A DNA stretch of 64,000 bases, taken from Streptomyces lavendofoliae (GTDB lineage Bacteria > Actinomycetota > Actinomycetes > Streptomycetales > Streptomycetaceae). The DNA is taken from NCBI RefSeq assembly GCF_014649735.1, contig NZ_BMTP01000003.1, positions 372,001-436,000 on the forward strand, in the 5' to 3' direction. Made by a program: the position numbers and the translations under genes. This document shows positions 1-8,727 of the stretch, piece after piece (position 1 is the stretch's first letter; each line of letters opens with the position of its first letter). Below the pieces are notes generated by a model. It was not told where the DNA came from. It saw only the letters and a program-made list of their open reading frames with translations, and did not search any database.

Positions 1-1
1 G

Positions 2-91
2 CTGGACGGGGTGGGCCACTTCCCGCTGATCGACCCGGCCGCCGACGCCTGCGCGGTGGTGGCGGAGGAGATCGCCCAACTGGCCTGGTAG
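2..91 (+). CDS. C-terminal fragment of an alpha/beta hydrolase (truncated by window edge)
   Basis: Only the last 29 codons are present. The reading frame is open from the first bases and ends at TAG 89-91. The peptide contains GHFPLIDP, which matches the C-terminal catalytic-histidine region of alpha/beta-hydrolase fold enzymes (G-H-x-P-x-x-x-x-P). The substrate cannot be judged from this fragment. Confidence 0.55.
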   Translation: MDGVGHFPLIDPAADACAVVAEEIAQLAW

Positions 92-134
92 TCGAGGACG
101 GAAGCTGACCGCGAGGGTCCATAGCGTCAGCGGC

Positions 135-1073
135 ATGACGAACCCCGTGAACCCCGTGAACCCCGTGCACGACCTGAACGGCATGAACCGCGTGAACCCC
201 GTGAACCCCGTGAACCCCGTGAACCCCGTGCACGACGGGAACCCCGTGCGCGGCATCAACCTCGTGACCGGAGCGACCGGGACCGTCGGCCGCCAGGTGG
301 TGGCCGAGCTGCTGCGCCGGGGACAGCCCGTCCGTGCCCTGACCCGTGACCCCGGCAAGGCGGACCTCCCGGCCGGCGTCGAGGTCGTACGCGGTGACCT
401 CACCGACCCCGGCACCCTCACCGCCGCGCTGGACGGGGTCACCGGGCTGCACCTGATCACCTTCGGTGGCGCCTGCTTCGCCCCGCTGGAGACCGGACCG
501 CGCATCGTGGAACTGGCCCGCGAGGCCGGCGTACAGCGGATCACCGTCCTCAACGGCGGCGGCCCCACCCCGCTGGAGGACGCCGTGCGGGCGGGGGACA
601 TCGCCTGGACGGTGGTCATGCCGGTGGAGTTCATGGCGAACGCCCTGGAGTGGGCGGAGGGCGTCCGCACGCGGGACGAGGTGCGCGAGCCCTTCCCCGG
701 CCGGCTCAGCGCCATGGTCCACGAGGGCGACATCGGTGCCGTCGCGGCGGTCGCGCTCACCGAGGACGGGCACGCCGGGCAGGAGTACCTGATCACCGGC
801 CCGGAGGTGCTCACGCTCCACGACAAGGCCGACGCCATCGCGGCGGCCCGGGGCCGGGAGATACGGCTGGTGGAGCTGTCCGAGGCGGAGGCGGTCGGGC
901 AGTGGCGGGCGGCGGGCCGGCCGCAGGACGTGATCGACTTCCTGCTGGAGATGTACCGGGACACCCCGCCGGAGGGCCGCACGGTCCTCGACACCGTGGA
1001 GAAGGTCACAGGACGTCCGGCCCGGACCTTCGCCCGGTGGGCGCGGGAGCACGCCGGGGCGTTCCGCGCCTGA
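135..1073 (+). CDS. NmrA-like / SDR-type NAD(P)-binding oxidoreductase
   Basis: An atypical short-chain dehydrogenase of the NmrA/azoreductase-like group. The Rossmann dinucleotide motif VTGATGTVG lies near residues 44-52. It is followed by TRDPGKADLP and a GDLTDP segment, as in NmrA-type proteins that bind NAD(P) and act as quinone reductases or redox sensors. The first ~40 residues are an unusual Asn-Pro-Val repeat encoded by a 9-bp DNA repeat. The true start may therefore be downstream, for example the ATG at 183 or the GTG at 246. No strong ribosome-binding site decides this. It is a single gene, and its substrate is not predictable. Confidence 0.8.
   Translation: MTNPVNPVNPVHDLNGMNRVNPVNPVNPVNPVHDGNPVRGINLVTGATGTVGRQVVAELLRRGQPVRALTRDPGKADLPAGVEVVRGDLTDPGTLTAALDGVTGLHLITFGGACFAPLETGPRIVELAREAGVQRITVLNGGGPTPLEDAVRAGDIAWTVVMPVEFMANALEWAEGVRTRDEVREPFPGRLSAMVHEGDIGAVAAVALTEDGHAGQEYLITGPEVLTLHDKADAIAAARGREIRLVELSEAEAVGQWRAAGRPQDVIDFLLEMYRDTPPEGRTVLDTVEKVTGRPARTFARWAREHAGAFRA
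141..249 (+). repeat. 9-bp tandem repeat (AACCCCGTG) in the 5' end of the NmrA-like gene
   Basis: The 9-mer AACCCCGTG occurs in two runs, of three copies and then about five (one altered to AACCGCGTG). The runs are separated by short CACGAC-containing spacers, with one further copy near 240. The unit is a multiple of three, so copy-number change would keep the frame and only lengthen the N-terminal Asn-Pro-Val tract. Confidence 0.85.
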
Positions 1074-1183
1074 CCGGCGGCGTGATCAGCGGCGTGATCA
1101 GCCGCGTAGTACTCCAGGGGGACGCGGAAGGATCCGTATCGAAGGTGACGACCGCGTCCCCGTCCTTGCTTACCGTTGCTGAC

Positions 1184-2461
1184 GTGACCGACACCAAGAC
1201 CCGCAGCCCGGAGTACCGGATGGCCCACGGGATGTTCCTGGGCATGCGCCGCGAGCTCCTCGACGACGCCCTCGCCTACCGGCTGCTCCCGCCCATGGGC
1301 ACCGACGGCCCTGTGACCAGGCGGCTGCCCCGCTTCATACGCCAGTACCTGACCTGGTTCCCGCACGCCCTGGTCGCCGGGGCGGCGCTGATCGTCCTGG
1401 CCATCGGGTACGGGGACGGGCAGCCGGTCACCGGGGTCGTCCCGGCGGCCGCGGTGTTGCTGACGCTGGTCCGGCCGGTCGGCGCGTTCTGGCTGTCGCT
1501 GATCAGCGCCCCGTTCGTCAGCGTGCTCTCCGGCTTCTGGGACGGCTGGCCCTGGGCGCCGACCAGCTTCGGCGCCCACCTCGTCGTCCTGACGGTGGTC
1601 GCGGCCCGCACCCGGCCCCGCACCAGCGCCTGGATGTGGGTCCTGACCGGGATCTACGGCTTCTTCTGCGAGGCGTTCCTCAGCCGGGGCGGCGGCGGCC
1701 AGACCGCGCCCCTGCTGGTCACCTCCGCCCTCGTCCTGCTCGCCGTCACCGTCCGCCACACCCGCCGCGAGGCGAAGGAGGAGGTCAGCGCACAGCAGAC
1801 GGTCACCGAGCGGGAGCGGTCCAAGCGCACCCTCCTGGAGGAGCGCACCACCATCGCGCGCGAGCTGCACGACGTGGTCGCCCACCACATGTCGGTCGTC
1901 GCCATCCAGGCGGAGGCCGCCCCGTACCGGGTGGAGAACCCGCCGCCCGAGCTGGAGCAGGCCTTCGCCACGATCCGGGAGAACGCGGTGGCCGCGCTGA
2001 CCGAGCTGCGCCGCATCCTCGGTGTCGTACGGGCCGAGGACTACGAGGCGCCCGACGCCCCGCAGCCGACGCTCGCCGACCTCGACTCGCTGATCGCCAA
2101 CGTCCGCGAGGCGGGCCTCACCGTGGACGCCACGGTCACCGGCGCCGCGCGGGAGCTGCCGCAGGGCGTGGAGCTGTCCGCGTACCGGATCGTGCAGGAG
2201 GCGCTCAGCAACGTGCTGCGGCACGCGCCCGGCGCGTCCGCCAAGGTGGAGGTGTCGTACGTGCTGGGCGGGCTGGGCCTGCGGGTGGTGAACGGGCCGG
2301 CGCGCGGCCTGGTCAAGCCCTCGCCGGGGGCCGGGCACGGGATCACGGGCATGCGGGAGCGGGTGGCGATGCTGGACGGCGAGATGACGGCGGAGAGCAC
2401 CGAGGACGGCGGCTACGAGGTGGCGGCGTTCATCCCGGCCCCGAGGCAGGAGACGGCATGA
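1184..2461 (+). CDS. Two-component sensor histidine kinase (NarL-type, HisKA_3)
   Basis: About 425 residues. The N-terminal half has four to five hydrophobic segments (roughly residues 60-190) and no large extracellular loop. A HisKA_3 dimerisation/phosphoacceptor box follows (ARELHDVVAHHMS, phosphorylated His about 229), then an HATPase domain with an N-box (IVQEALSNVLRH) and a G-box (GHGITGMRERVAML). GTG 1184 is chosen as start because coding character and homologous layout begin there; ATG 1219 is an alternative. The stop overlaps the ATG of the response regulator (ATGA), so the two are translationally coupled. The signal is unknown. Membrane location is inferred from the hydrophobic segments. 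Confidence 0.9.
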   Translation: MTDTKTRSPEYRMAHGMFLGMRRELLDDALAYRLLPPMGTDGPVTRRLPRFIRQYLTWFPHALVAGAALIVLAIGYGDGQPVTGVVPAAAVLLTLVRPVGAFWLSLISAPFVSVLSGFWDGWPWAPTSFGAHLVVLTVVAARTRPRTSAWMWVLTGIYGFFCEAFLSRGGGGQTAPLLVTSALVLLAVTVRHTRREAKEEVSAQQTVTERERSKRTLLEERTTIARELHDVVAHHMSVVAIQAEAAPYRVENPPPELEQAFATIRENAVAALTELRRILGVVRAEDYEAPDAPQPTLADLDSLIANVREAGLTVDATVTGAARELPQGVELSAYRIVQEALSNVLRHAPGASAKVEVSYVLGGLGLRVVNGPARGLVKPSPGAGHGITGMRERVAMLDGEMTAESTEDGGYEVAAFIPAPRQETA

Positions 2462-3117
2462 CCATCCGCGTACTGATCGTCGACGACCAGATCATGGTCC
2501 GCGAGGGCTTCTCGGTCCTGCTGAACGCGATGCCCGACATCGAGGTGGTGGGCGAGGCCGTCAACGGCAGGGAGGCGGTCCGGCAGGTCGCGACCCTCCG
2601 CCCGGACGTGGTCCTGATGGACATCCGGATGCCCGAGATGAACGGCATCGACGCCACCCGGGAGATCGTCGCGGCGGACGGCGACGCCAAGGTGCTGGTC
2701 CTGACGACGTTCGACCTGGACGAGTACGTGTACCAGGCGCTGCGCGCCGGGGCGTCCGGCTTCCTGCTGAAGGACGCCTCCGCGCGCCAGCTCGCGGAGG
2801 GCGTGCGGGTCGTGGCGGGCGGCGAGGCGCTGCTGGCGCCGACCGTCACCAAGCGCCTGATCACCGAGTTCGCCAAGACCGCCGAGACGGCCCGGCCACC
2901 GGCCCTCGCCCAGGTGGGCGACCTGACGGAGCGGGAGACGGAGGTCCTGGTGCTGATCGCGCAGGGCCTGTCCAACGGCGAGATCGCGTCGCACCTGGTG
3001 GTCGCCGAGTCGACCATCAAGACGCACGTCAGCCGCATCCTGGTGAAGCTCGGCCTCCGGGACCGTACGCAGGCGGCGGTCTTCGCGTACGAGGCGCGGC
3101 TGGTGACACCGGGCTGA
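2458..3117 (+). CDS. LuxR/NarL-family response regulator
   Basis: 219 residues. The receiver domain begins RVLIVDDQ, with phospho-acceptor Asp about 55 in VLMDIRMP, switch Thr in LTTFD and Lys in LLKDAS. The C-terminal LuxR helix-turn-helix is LTERETEVLVLIAQGLSNGEI followed by STIKTHVSRILVKL. Its ATG overlaps the kinase stop by four bases, so it is the cognate partner. It probably controls its own operon and perhaps the P450 22 bp downstream, although that gene encodes no obvious two-component target function. Confidence 0.95.
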   Translation: MTIRVLIVDDQIMVREGFSVLLNAMPDIEVVGEAVNGREAVRQVATLRPDVVLMDIRMPEMNGIDATREIVAADGDAKVLVLTTFDLDEYVYQALRAGASGFLLKDASARQLAEGVRVVAGGEALLAPTVTKRLITEFAKTAETARPPALAQVGDLTERETEVLVLIAQGLSNGEIASHLVVAESTIKTHVSRILVKLGLRDRTQAAVFAYEARLVTPG

Positions 3118-3138
3118 GCCCTGCATAGGGTCGGGCGC

Positions 3139-4338
3139 ATGGACTTCGACCCGTGGTCCCCCGCCTTCGTCGCCGACCCCTACCCGGCCTACGCCGAACT
3201 GCGCGCCCGCGGCCGGGTGCACTGGTTCGAACCGACGCGCCAGTACCTGGTCCCGCGCCACGCGGACGTGTCCGCGCTGCTGCGGGACCGGCGGCTGGGG
3301 CGGACGTACCGGCACCGCTTCACTGACGAGGACTTCGGGCGTACGCCGCCGCCGGCCGCGCACGAGCCGTTCCACACCCTCAACGACCACGGGATGCTGG
3401 ACCTGGAGCCGCCGGACCACACGCGCATCCGGCGCCTGGTGTCGAAGGCGTTCACCCCGCGCACGGTCGAGCGGCTGAGGCCCTACGTCCACCGGCTGGC
3501 GGACGAACTCGTCGGCTCCCTGGTCGCCGAGGGCGGCGGCGACCTGCTGACCGCCGTCGCCGAGCCGCTGCCGGTCGCCGTCATCGCGGAGATGCTCGGC
3601 ATCCCCGAGGCCGACCGGGCGCCGCTGCGGCCCTGGTCGGCCGACATTTGCGGCATGTACGAGCTGAACCCGGACGAGGAGACGGCGGCCCGTGCGGTCA
3701 GGGCGTCGGTGGAGTTCTCGGCGTATCTGCGGGAGCTGATCGCCGAGCGGCGCGCCAGGCCGGGCGAGGACCTGATCAGCGCGCTGATCGCGGCCCATGA
3801 CGAGGGTGACCGGCTCACCGGCCAGGAGCTGGTCTCCACCTGCGTGCTGCTGCTGAACGCCGGCCACGAGGCGACGGTCAACTCCACGGTCGGGGCCTGG
3901 TGGACGCTCTTCCGCCACCCGGAGCAGCTCGCCGCCCTGCGCGCCGACCCTGGGCTGGTCCCCACCGCCGTGGAGGAGCTCCTCCGCTACGACACCCCGC
4001 TCCAGCTCTTCGAGCGCTGGGTGCTGGACGACATCGAGATCGGCGGCACCACGGTGCCGCGCGGCTCGGAGATCGCCCTCCTGTTCGGCTCGGCCAACCG
4101 GGACGCGGACGCCTTCGACCGCCCCGACACGCTGGACCTGGCGCGGGTGGACAACCCCCACATCTCCTTCAGCGCCGGCATCCACTACTGCGTGGGAGCC
4201 CCGCTGGCCCGTATGGAGCTGGCCGCCTCGATGACGGCCCTGCTGGAGCGCGCCCCCGAGCTCCGGCCGGTGAGGGAGCCGGAGCGCAGGCCGGGCCTCG
4301 TGATCCGGGGGCTGGACGGCCTGCTGGTCGAGGTGTGA
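3139..4338 (+). CDS. Cytochrome P450
   Basis: 399 residues, the usual length for soluble bacterial P450s. The I-helix carries LLNAGHEATVNS (normally A-G-x-E/D-T-T; here Ala then Thr). The ExxR motif is EELLRYDTPLQ. The haem-binding loop is FSAGIHYCVGAPLAR, with the axial thiolate Cys at about 351. It would catalyse monooxygenation using a ferredoxin and reductase encoded elsewhere; no ferredoxin is adjacent. It lies 22 bp after the response regulator on the same strand and may be co-transcribed. The substrate is unknown. Confidence 0.95.
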   Translation: MDFDPWSPAFVADPYPAYAELRARGRVHWFEPTRQYLVPRHADVSALLRDRRLGRTYRHRFTDEDFGRTPPPAAHEPFHTLNDHGMLDLEPPDHTRIRRLVSKAFTPRTVERLRPYVHRLADELVGSLVAEGGGDLLTAVAEPLPVAVIAEMLGIPEADRAPLRPWSADICGMYELNPDEETAARAVRASVEFSAYLRELIAERRARPGEDLISALIAAHDEGDRLTGQELVSTCVLLLNAGHEATVNSTVGAWWTLFRHPEQLAALRADPGLVPTAVEELLRYDTPLQLFERWVLDDIEIGGTTVPRGSEIALLFGSANRDADAFDRPDTLDLARVDNPHISFSAGIHYCVGAPLARMELAASMTALLERAPELRPVREPERRPGLVIRGLDGLLVEV

Positions 4339-4388
4339 GCCGTCGGGCGGGCACGTTCCGCCGTCGCGGGCCCGCCGGGGTGAGCACG

Positions 4389-5948
4389 TCAGGCGGTCAC
4401 GTCCCGCCGCCGCAGCCCCGCCAGGCCGGCCGCCGCCAGGGCCGCCGCCAGGCCGGTCAGCAGCAGCAGCGGCGCCGGGTCGACCGGCGCGCCCGGCAGC
4501 TTGGGCAGGTGCCCGTAGGGCGACAGGTCCAGCACCGGCCCCGGCAGGTCCAGCGCCGGGCCGATCCAGCCGAGGGCCAGGCACAGGCCCGCCACGCCCC
4601 ACGCCGCGGGGGCCGCCTTCGGGACCACCCCGTGCAGCAGTACCGCCAGGCCGCCGAGTACCCACACCGCCGGAAGCTGGGCGAGCGCGGCGCCCAGGAT
4701 CGGGCCGCCGTCCCGCCCGTACGCCAGGGTGAGCCCGGCCGCCGCCGCGGCCATCAGCGCGACCGCGCCGCCGAAGGCGATGACCAGGTGGCCGGCCGCC
4801 CACCGCAGGCGGCCGACCGCGCCCGCCAGGACCGGCTCGGCGCGCTGCGAGGTCTCCTCGCCGTGCAGGCGGAGCACCGACCCGACCACGAAGAGCGCGG
4901 CGACCATGCCGAACAGGCCGGTCATGGTGGCGAGGAAGGCGTCCTGGAGGCCGGCCTGCCCGCCCATCCGCTCGAAGATCCGCCGCGCCTGCTCGTTGTC
5001 GCCGACCAGGTCGCTCGCGCCTTCGACCATGCCGCCGAAGACCACGCCCGCGACCAGGAAGCCGGCCGTCCAGCCGAGGAGGCCGCCGCGCTGGAGCCGC
5101 CAGGCCAGACCGCCCGCCGTGGCGATGCGCCCGGACGCGGGTCCGGGGCGGGCCGGGAGGAAGCTCATGCCGACGTCGCGGCGGGCGGACAGCGCGAACG
5201 CCACCGTGCCCTGGGCGGCGACCGCCGCCGCCATCAGCAGCGGGACCCACCAGCGCTCGCCGGCGAAGGGCCGGACGTGCTGCGCCCAGCCGATGGGGGA
5301 GGCCCAGGTCGGCGCGGGGGAGCCGCCCGCGTCGCCGGCCGCCCGGAGCGCGAACGCGAGGCCGAGCAGCGCCGCCGTGAGGCCCCTGGCGAGCCGGGCG
5401 CTCTCGGTGAGCTGCGCGACGATCGCGGTCAGGCCGGCGAAGACCATGCCGGTGCCGCCGACCGCGAGGCCGAGGGCGAGGGCGCCGCGCAGGCCCTCGC
5501 CGGACAGCCCGGCGGTGACGATCAGGGCGACGGCGGCGTCCGCGAGGAGGGCCGTGAGCAGCGCGGCCGTGAGCGGGGCCCGGCGGCCCACCCGGGCGGC
5601 GGACAGCATGTCCTGCCGTCCCGTCTCCTCCTCCTCGCGGGTGTGCCGTACCACGATGATCATGCTCATGATGGCGGCGAGCACCGCGGCGAACGTGGTG
5701 AACCGCCAGGCGACCAGGGCCCCGATCGAGTCGCCCAGCACCGGCCCGTACAGCGAGCGCATCGAGCTGTTGGCGGTCATCGACGCGGCGAGGGCGGCGC
5801 GCTCGGCGGGGGTGTCGTAGAGCGCCCCGAGCGACCCGGAGCCACTGGCCACCATGCCGCCGACGACCAGGGCCCACAGCGGCAGCAGCAGCCGGTCCCG
5901 GCGCAGCGCGAGCCGGGTGAGGGCGCCGGTCCCGGTGAAGGCGGTCAC
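4389..5948 (-). CDS. ABC-2-type exporter permease (multi-TM)
   Basis: 519 residues with about twelve hydrophobic segments. Two homologous six-helix halves start at [13 protein letters not shown] and [17 protein letters not shown], as in actinobacterial tetronasin-type antibiotic exporters. GTG 5948 is the start because it overlaps the stop of the ATPase gene (GTGA) and the hydrophobic protein begins there. It partners the upstream ATP-binding protein in a two-gene operon. The substrate is unknown; drug or lipid export is an inference from the family. Confidence 0.88.
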   Translation of the reverse strand: MTAFTGTGALTRLALRRDRLLLPLWALVVGGMVASGSGSLGALYDTPAERAALAASMTANSSMRSLYGPVLGDSIGALVAWRFTTFAAVLAAIMSMIIVVRHTREEEETGRQDMLSAARVGRRAPLTAALLTALLADAAVALIVTAGLSGEGLRGALALGLAVGGTGMVFAGLTAIVAQLTESARLARGLTAALLGLAFALRAAGDAGGSPAPTWASPIGWAQHVRPFAGERWWVPLLMAAAVAAQGTVAFALSARRDVGMSFLPARPGPASGRIATAGGLAWRLQRGGLLGWTAGFLVAGVVFGGMVEGASDLVGDNEQARRIFERMGGQAGLQDAFLATMTGLFGMVAALFVVGSVLRLHGEETSQRAEPVLAGAVGRLRWAAGHLVIAFGGAVALMAAAAAGLTLAYGRDGGPILGAALAQLPAVWVLGGLAVLLHGVVPKAAPAAWGVAGLCLALGWIGPALDLPGPVLDLSPYGHLPKLPGAPVDPAPLLLLTGLAAALAAAGLAGLRRRDVTA

Positions 5949-6835
5949 CGCCCGGCCTCCTGGTAGTGGCGGAGGAACAGCTCCTCCAGGGTGGGCGGGG
6001 TGCTGGTGAGGGACCGTACGCCGGAGTCGGCGAGGGACCGCAGCACGGCGTCCAGCTTGTCGGTGTCGGCCCGGAGGCTGACGCGGTGCCCCCGTACGTC
6101 CAGGTCGTGGACGCCCGGCAGGTGGGCGAGCGCGCCGGGCGGGCCGGCGAGTTCGGCGGTGACGCTGGTCCGGGTGAGGTGGCGCAGTTCGGCGAGGGAG
6201 CCGGTTTCCACGGTGCGGCCGTTGCGGATGATGCTGACGCGGTCGCAGAGGCTCTCCACCTCGCTGAGGATGTGGGAGGACAGCAGCACCGTCCGGCCCC
6301 GGTCGCGCTCCTCGGTGACGCACCGCTGGAAGACCTCCTCCATCAGTGGGTCGAGGCCGCTGGTCGGCTCGTCGAGGACCAGGACGTCGACGTCCGAGGC
6401 GAAGGCGGCGACGAGGGCGACCTTCTGCCGGTTGCCCTTGGAGTACGTACGGCCCTTCTTGGTGGGGTCGAGTTCGAACCGGTCGACGAGTTCGGCCCGG
6501 CGGGCCGGGTCGAGGCCCCCGCGCAGCCTGCCGAGCAGGTCGATGACCTCGCCGCCGGAGAGGTTGCGCCACAGGGTCACGTCGCCGGGGACGTAGGCCA
6601 CGCGCCGGTGCAGTTCGACGGCGTCGTGCCAGGGGTCGCGGCCGAGGAGCCGGGCGGTGCCGGAGTCGGCGCGCAGCAGGCCGAGCAGGACGCGGATGGT
6701 GGTGGACTTGCCGGCCCCGTTGGGGCCGAGGAAGCCGTGGACCTCGCCGGTCGCGACGGCCAGGTCGAGACCGTCCAGTGCGTGCGTCCGCCCGAACGAC
6801 TTGTGCAGTCCGGAGACGGTGATGGCGTTCGTCAT
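5945..6835 (-). CDS. ABC transporter ATP-binding protein
   Basis: 296 residues. Walker A is GPNGAGKST, the Q-loop region lies about 40 residues later, the signature is the variant [11 protein letters not shown], Walker B is [13 protein letters not shown], and the switch His lies in [11 protein letters not shown]. It has the C-terminal extension typical of drug/antibiotic exporter ATPases. Its stop overlaps the permease start. It is divergent from a MarR/GbsR-like regulator, with a perfect palindrome between them that almost certainly operates this promoter. Confidence 0.95.
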   Translation of the reverse strand: MTNAITVSGLHKSFGRTHALDGLDLAVATGEVHGFLGPNGAGKSTTIRVLLGLLRADSGTARLLGRDPWHDAVELHRRVAYVPGDVTLWRNLSGGEVIDLLGRLRGGLDPARRAELVDRFELDPTKKGRTYSKGNRQKVALVAAFASDVDVLVLDEPTSGLDPLMEEVFQRCVTEERDRGRTVLLSSHILSEVESLCDRVSIIRNGRTVETGSLAELRHLTRTSVTAELAGPPGALAHLPGVHDLDVRGHRVSLRADTDKLDAVLRSLADSGVRSLTSTPPTLEELFLRHYQEAGR

Positions 6836-6852
6836 GATTTTGAACGTACGGT

Positions 6853-6874
6853 AACTTCACAAACTTGTGAAGTT
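6853..6874. promoter_or_regulatory. Perfect palindromic operator between ABC operon and divergent regulator
   Basis: Two 10-bp half-sites AACTTCACAA and TTGTGAAGTT are exact inverted repeats around a 2-bp centre. The site lies 17 bp upstream of the ATPase start and 24 bp upstream of the regulator start, where both promoters must overlap. It is the expected binding site for the dimeric regulator encoded immediately beside it. Confidence 0.8.
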
Positions 6875-6898
6875 AAGGAAGCGTGTAAAGTCGGGGGC

Positions 6899-7387
6899 AT
6901 GTCCATGGAGAACGAGGAACCACCGGCCGGCCGCTTCGTCGAGCGCTTCGCCGCCGAGCTGACCGAGGCCGGCATGCAGCGCATGGCCTCCCGCGTCTTC
7001 GCGGCGCTGCTCGCCTCCGACAGCGGTTCGCTGACCTCCGCGGAGTTGTCGGAGCGGCTGCGGATCAGCCCGGCCGCCGTGTCCGGCGCCGTCCGCTACC
7101 TCAACCAGGTCGGCATGGTCAGCCGCGAGCGGGAGCCGGGTTCGCGGCGCGACCGGTACGTGCTGCACAACGAGCTCTGGTACGAGACCTTCACCCGCCG
7201 CGACCAGCTGCTGACCCGCTGGGAGACCGTCCTGCGCGACGGCGCGGAGACACTCGGCACGGACACGGCGGCGGGGGCGCGGGTGGCCGAGACGGCCGAC
7301 TTCTTCGCGTTCCTCCAGGACGAGATGCACGAACTGCTGGGTCGCTGGCGGGAGCACCGTGCCGCCACGGCGCGCGAGCGCGAATGA
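6899..7387 (+). CDS. MarR/GbsR-like winged-helix transcriptional regulator
   Basis: 162 residues. The predicted wing-helix region runs through SGSLTSAELSERLRISPAAV, then SGAVRYLNQVGMVSRERE and the wing GSRRDRYVL. The C-terminal helical part (WETVLRDGAETLG onward) probably dimerises. ATG 6899 is used; it follows the palindromic operator and starts the conserved protein. Divergent placement from an ABC exporter implies ligand-responsive repression of the exporter and itself. The ligand is unknown. Confidence 0.88.
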   Translation: MSMENEEPPAGRFVERFAAELTEAGMQRMASRVFAALLASDSGSLTSAELSERLRISPAAVSGAVRYLNQVGMVSREREPGSRRDRYVLHNELWYETFTRRDQLLTRWETVLRDGAETLGTDTAAGARVAETADFFAFLQDEMHELLGRWREHRAATARERE

Positions 7388-7399
7388 GATCATGCGGGG

Positions 7400-7657
7400 A
7401 TGTCAACCGCCCTGCGCCGCACCGCCGCTGTCCTCGTCCTGCTGGCCGGAACGGGCCTCGGCTTCTGGGTCGTGTTCGGTCCGCCCCACGAGTGGACGGG
7501 CGGCATGCGGCTGCTGAAGTTCGCCCTCGGAATGACGTCCCTGGGCATGATCAGCGCCAGCGCCTGGCTGATGTTCCCCGGCTCGCCGGACGATGACGAC
7601 GACGCCCCCTCGGACCCGTCATCCCCCACGACCACGGGCCCGCTGGACGCGCTGTAG
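7400..7657 (+). CDS. Small two-TM membrane protein, function unknown
   Basis: 85 residues with two hydrophobic segments (about residues 8-26 and 38-58), then an acidic and Ser/Thr/Pro-rich tail ([10 protein letters not shown]). It starts 13 bp after the MarR-like gene, so it may be co-transcribed with it. I recognise no family. Confidence 0.65.
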   Translation: MSTALRRTAAVLVLLAGTGLGFWVVFGPPHEWTGGMRLLKFALGMTSLGMISASAWLMFPGSPDDDDDAPSDPSSPTTTGPLDAL

Positions 7658-7684
7658 AAGCCGCGCGGGCCCTGCCGCCCCCGG

Positions 7685-7738
7685 CCGTACGGGCCCGGCC
7701 ACGCGCCCCGGCCGTACGGGCCCGGCCACGCGCCCCGG
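7685..7738. repeat. 27-bp tandem repeat, two copies
   Basis: Two head-to-tail copies of a 27-bp unit beginning CCGTACGGGCCCGGCC (7685-7711 and 7712-7738) fill the space between two convergent genes, with a degenerate third part-copy before 7742. Each copy holds short GC palindromes that could fold and stop transcription. Confidence 0.75.
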
Positions 7739-7749
7739 CCGCGCGGGCG

Positions 7750-8553
7750 TCACGCCGCCGGCAGGGTGAGCGACCACGCCGAGGGGCGCAGGGTCCAGGT
7801 GCGGGTCCACACCGGCCCCGTCACCAGCGCGTCCGCCCGGTAGCGGAACGACGCGCCCGAGATGGTGACCGCCGTCGCCTCCGCCCGCACCGGCTCCGCG
7901 GCCCGGGGGCGGACGACGACCTCCGCGACCCCGCCCCGGGACAGCACCGTCACGCCCTCGACCGGGTCGTCCAGGTCGCTCAGCAGCCGCCCGTCGACCT
8001 CCACGCGCAGCCGGTGCGCCCGCATCGCCGGGACGGCGGGCGCCGGACGGACCAGCGTCCGTACCAGCGACCGGCAGGTGTCCCACACCGTCGGCGGCTC
8101 GACCACCGCCAGGCCCGCGGGCCCCGCCGGAATCCGCAGCCCCCGCACCACCACCCCGTCGCTGTCGTCGACCAGCAGGTCCAGCCGGCGCGCCGCCCCG
8201 TCCAGCACCGCCCTCGCCGCCGCCACCGCGCCCAGCGGCACGCCCAGCGCCCCGGCCAGCTCCACACCGCCCCGCGCCCCCACCGGGACCAGCGACAACG
8301 CCCCGTCGGCCAGCTCCCGCTCCCGGTGCAACTGGGCCACCGCCCGCAGCAGCGCCCGGTCGTCGCCGATGACCACCGGACGGCGCGAACCCCGCCGCGC
8401 GAGGGCCCGGGCGAACTCCGCGGGGGTGTCGGCCAGACAGATCTTCACGCTCGCCCCGGCGCGGAGCACGTCCGTCGCGATCCGTACGGATTCGCCGTCG
8501 TTCCGGCGCGCTACCGCGTCGATGACGACCAGCAGCTGGTCGGGAGCCGACAC
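7750..8553 (-). CDS. Diacylglycerol/lipid-kinase-like protein with a degenerate active site
   Basis: 267 residues from GTG 8553, chosen because GAGGAAGGA lies just upstream of it. The fold order looks like the DAGK/NAD-kinase family: an N-terminal [15 protein letters not shown] strand, then [10 protein letters not shown] where the catalytic GGDGT loop should be, then [21 protein letters not shown] in place of the P-x-G-T-x-N-D-x-A-R-x-L-G motif. Several catalytic residues are therefore absent and kinase activity is doubtful. It is divergent from purA. Confidence 0.6.
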   Translation of the reverse strand: MSAPDQLLVVIDAVARRNDGESVRIATDVLRAGASVKICLADTPAEFARALARRGSRRPVVIGDDRALLRAVAQLHRERELADGALSLVPVGARGGVELAGALGVPLGAVAAARAVLDGAARRLDLLVDDSDGVVVRGLRIPAGPAGLAVVEPPTVWDTCRSLVRTLVRPAPAVPAMRAHRLRVEVDGRLLSDLDDPVEGVTVLSRGGVAEVVVRPRAAEPVRAEATAVTISGASFRYRADALVTGPVWTRTWTLRPSAWSLTLPAA

Positions 8554-8587
8554 CTCGGTCCTTCCTCGGGTAGCATCTTTGTGCAAG

Positions 8588-8615
8588 AGCCCCTTGCGCT
8601 ATTGCGCCAGGGGCT
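8588..8615. other. Stem-loop in the purA / DAGK-like divergent intergenic region
   Basis: Inverted repeat AGCCCCT-T-GCGC, loop TATT, GCGC-C-AGGGGCT: twelve base pairs with a single mismatch. It lies 113 bp before purA and 35 bp before the divergent gene, so it is in a leader, not behind a gene. Leader structure, attenuator or small-RNA terminator are all possible. Confidence 0.6.
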
Positions 8616-8727
8616 TCGTCTATTCCGGGGCACCCGGTCCGACGGCTCAGGTTGTGTCGTACACCGTCGTACGACGTCCGTACTCCCCGCGCCTTGGACA
8701 TGCCCCGCCCGGAAGGGGTGTACGCCT

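Noticed and set aside
141..249. Short regular repeats as a CRISPR array
   Set aside because: The 9-bp unit is contiguous, in frame and has no spacers; no cas genes are present. No CRISPR array was seen anywhere in the window.
2413..5877. Very long minus-strand open frame across the response regulator and P450
   Set aside because: High-GC artefact: Arg/Gly/Pro-rich, no domains, antisense to well-supported genes. Dozens of similar shadows were left out.
7685..7738. 27-bp repeat as a CRISPR array
   Set aside because: Only two head-to-tail copies without spacers.
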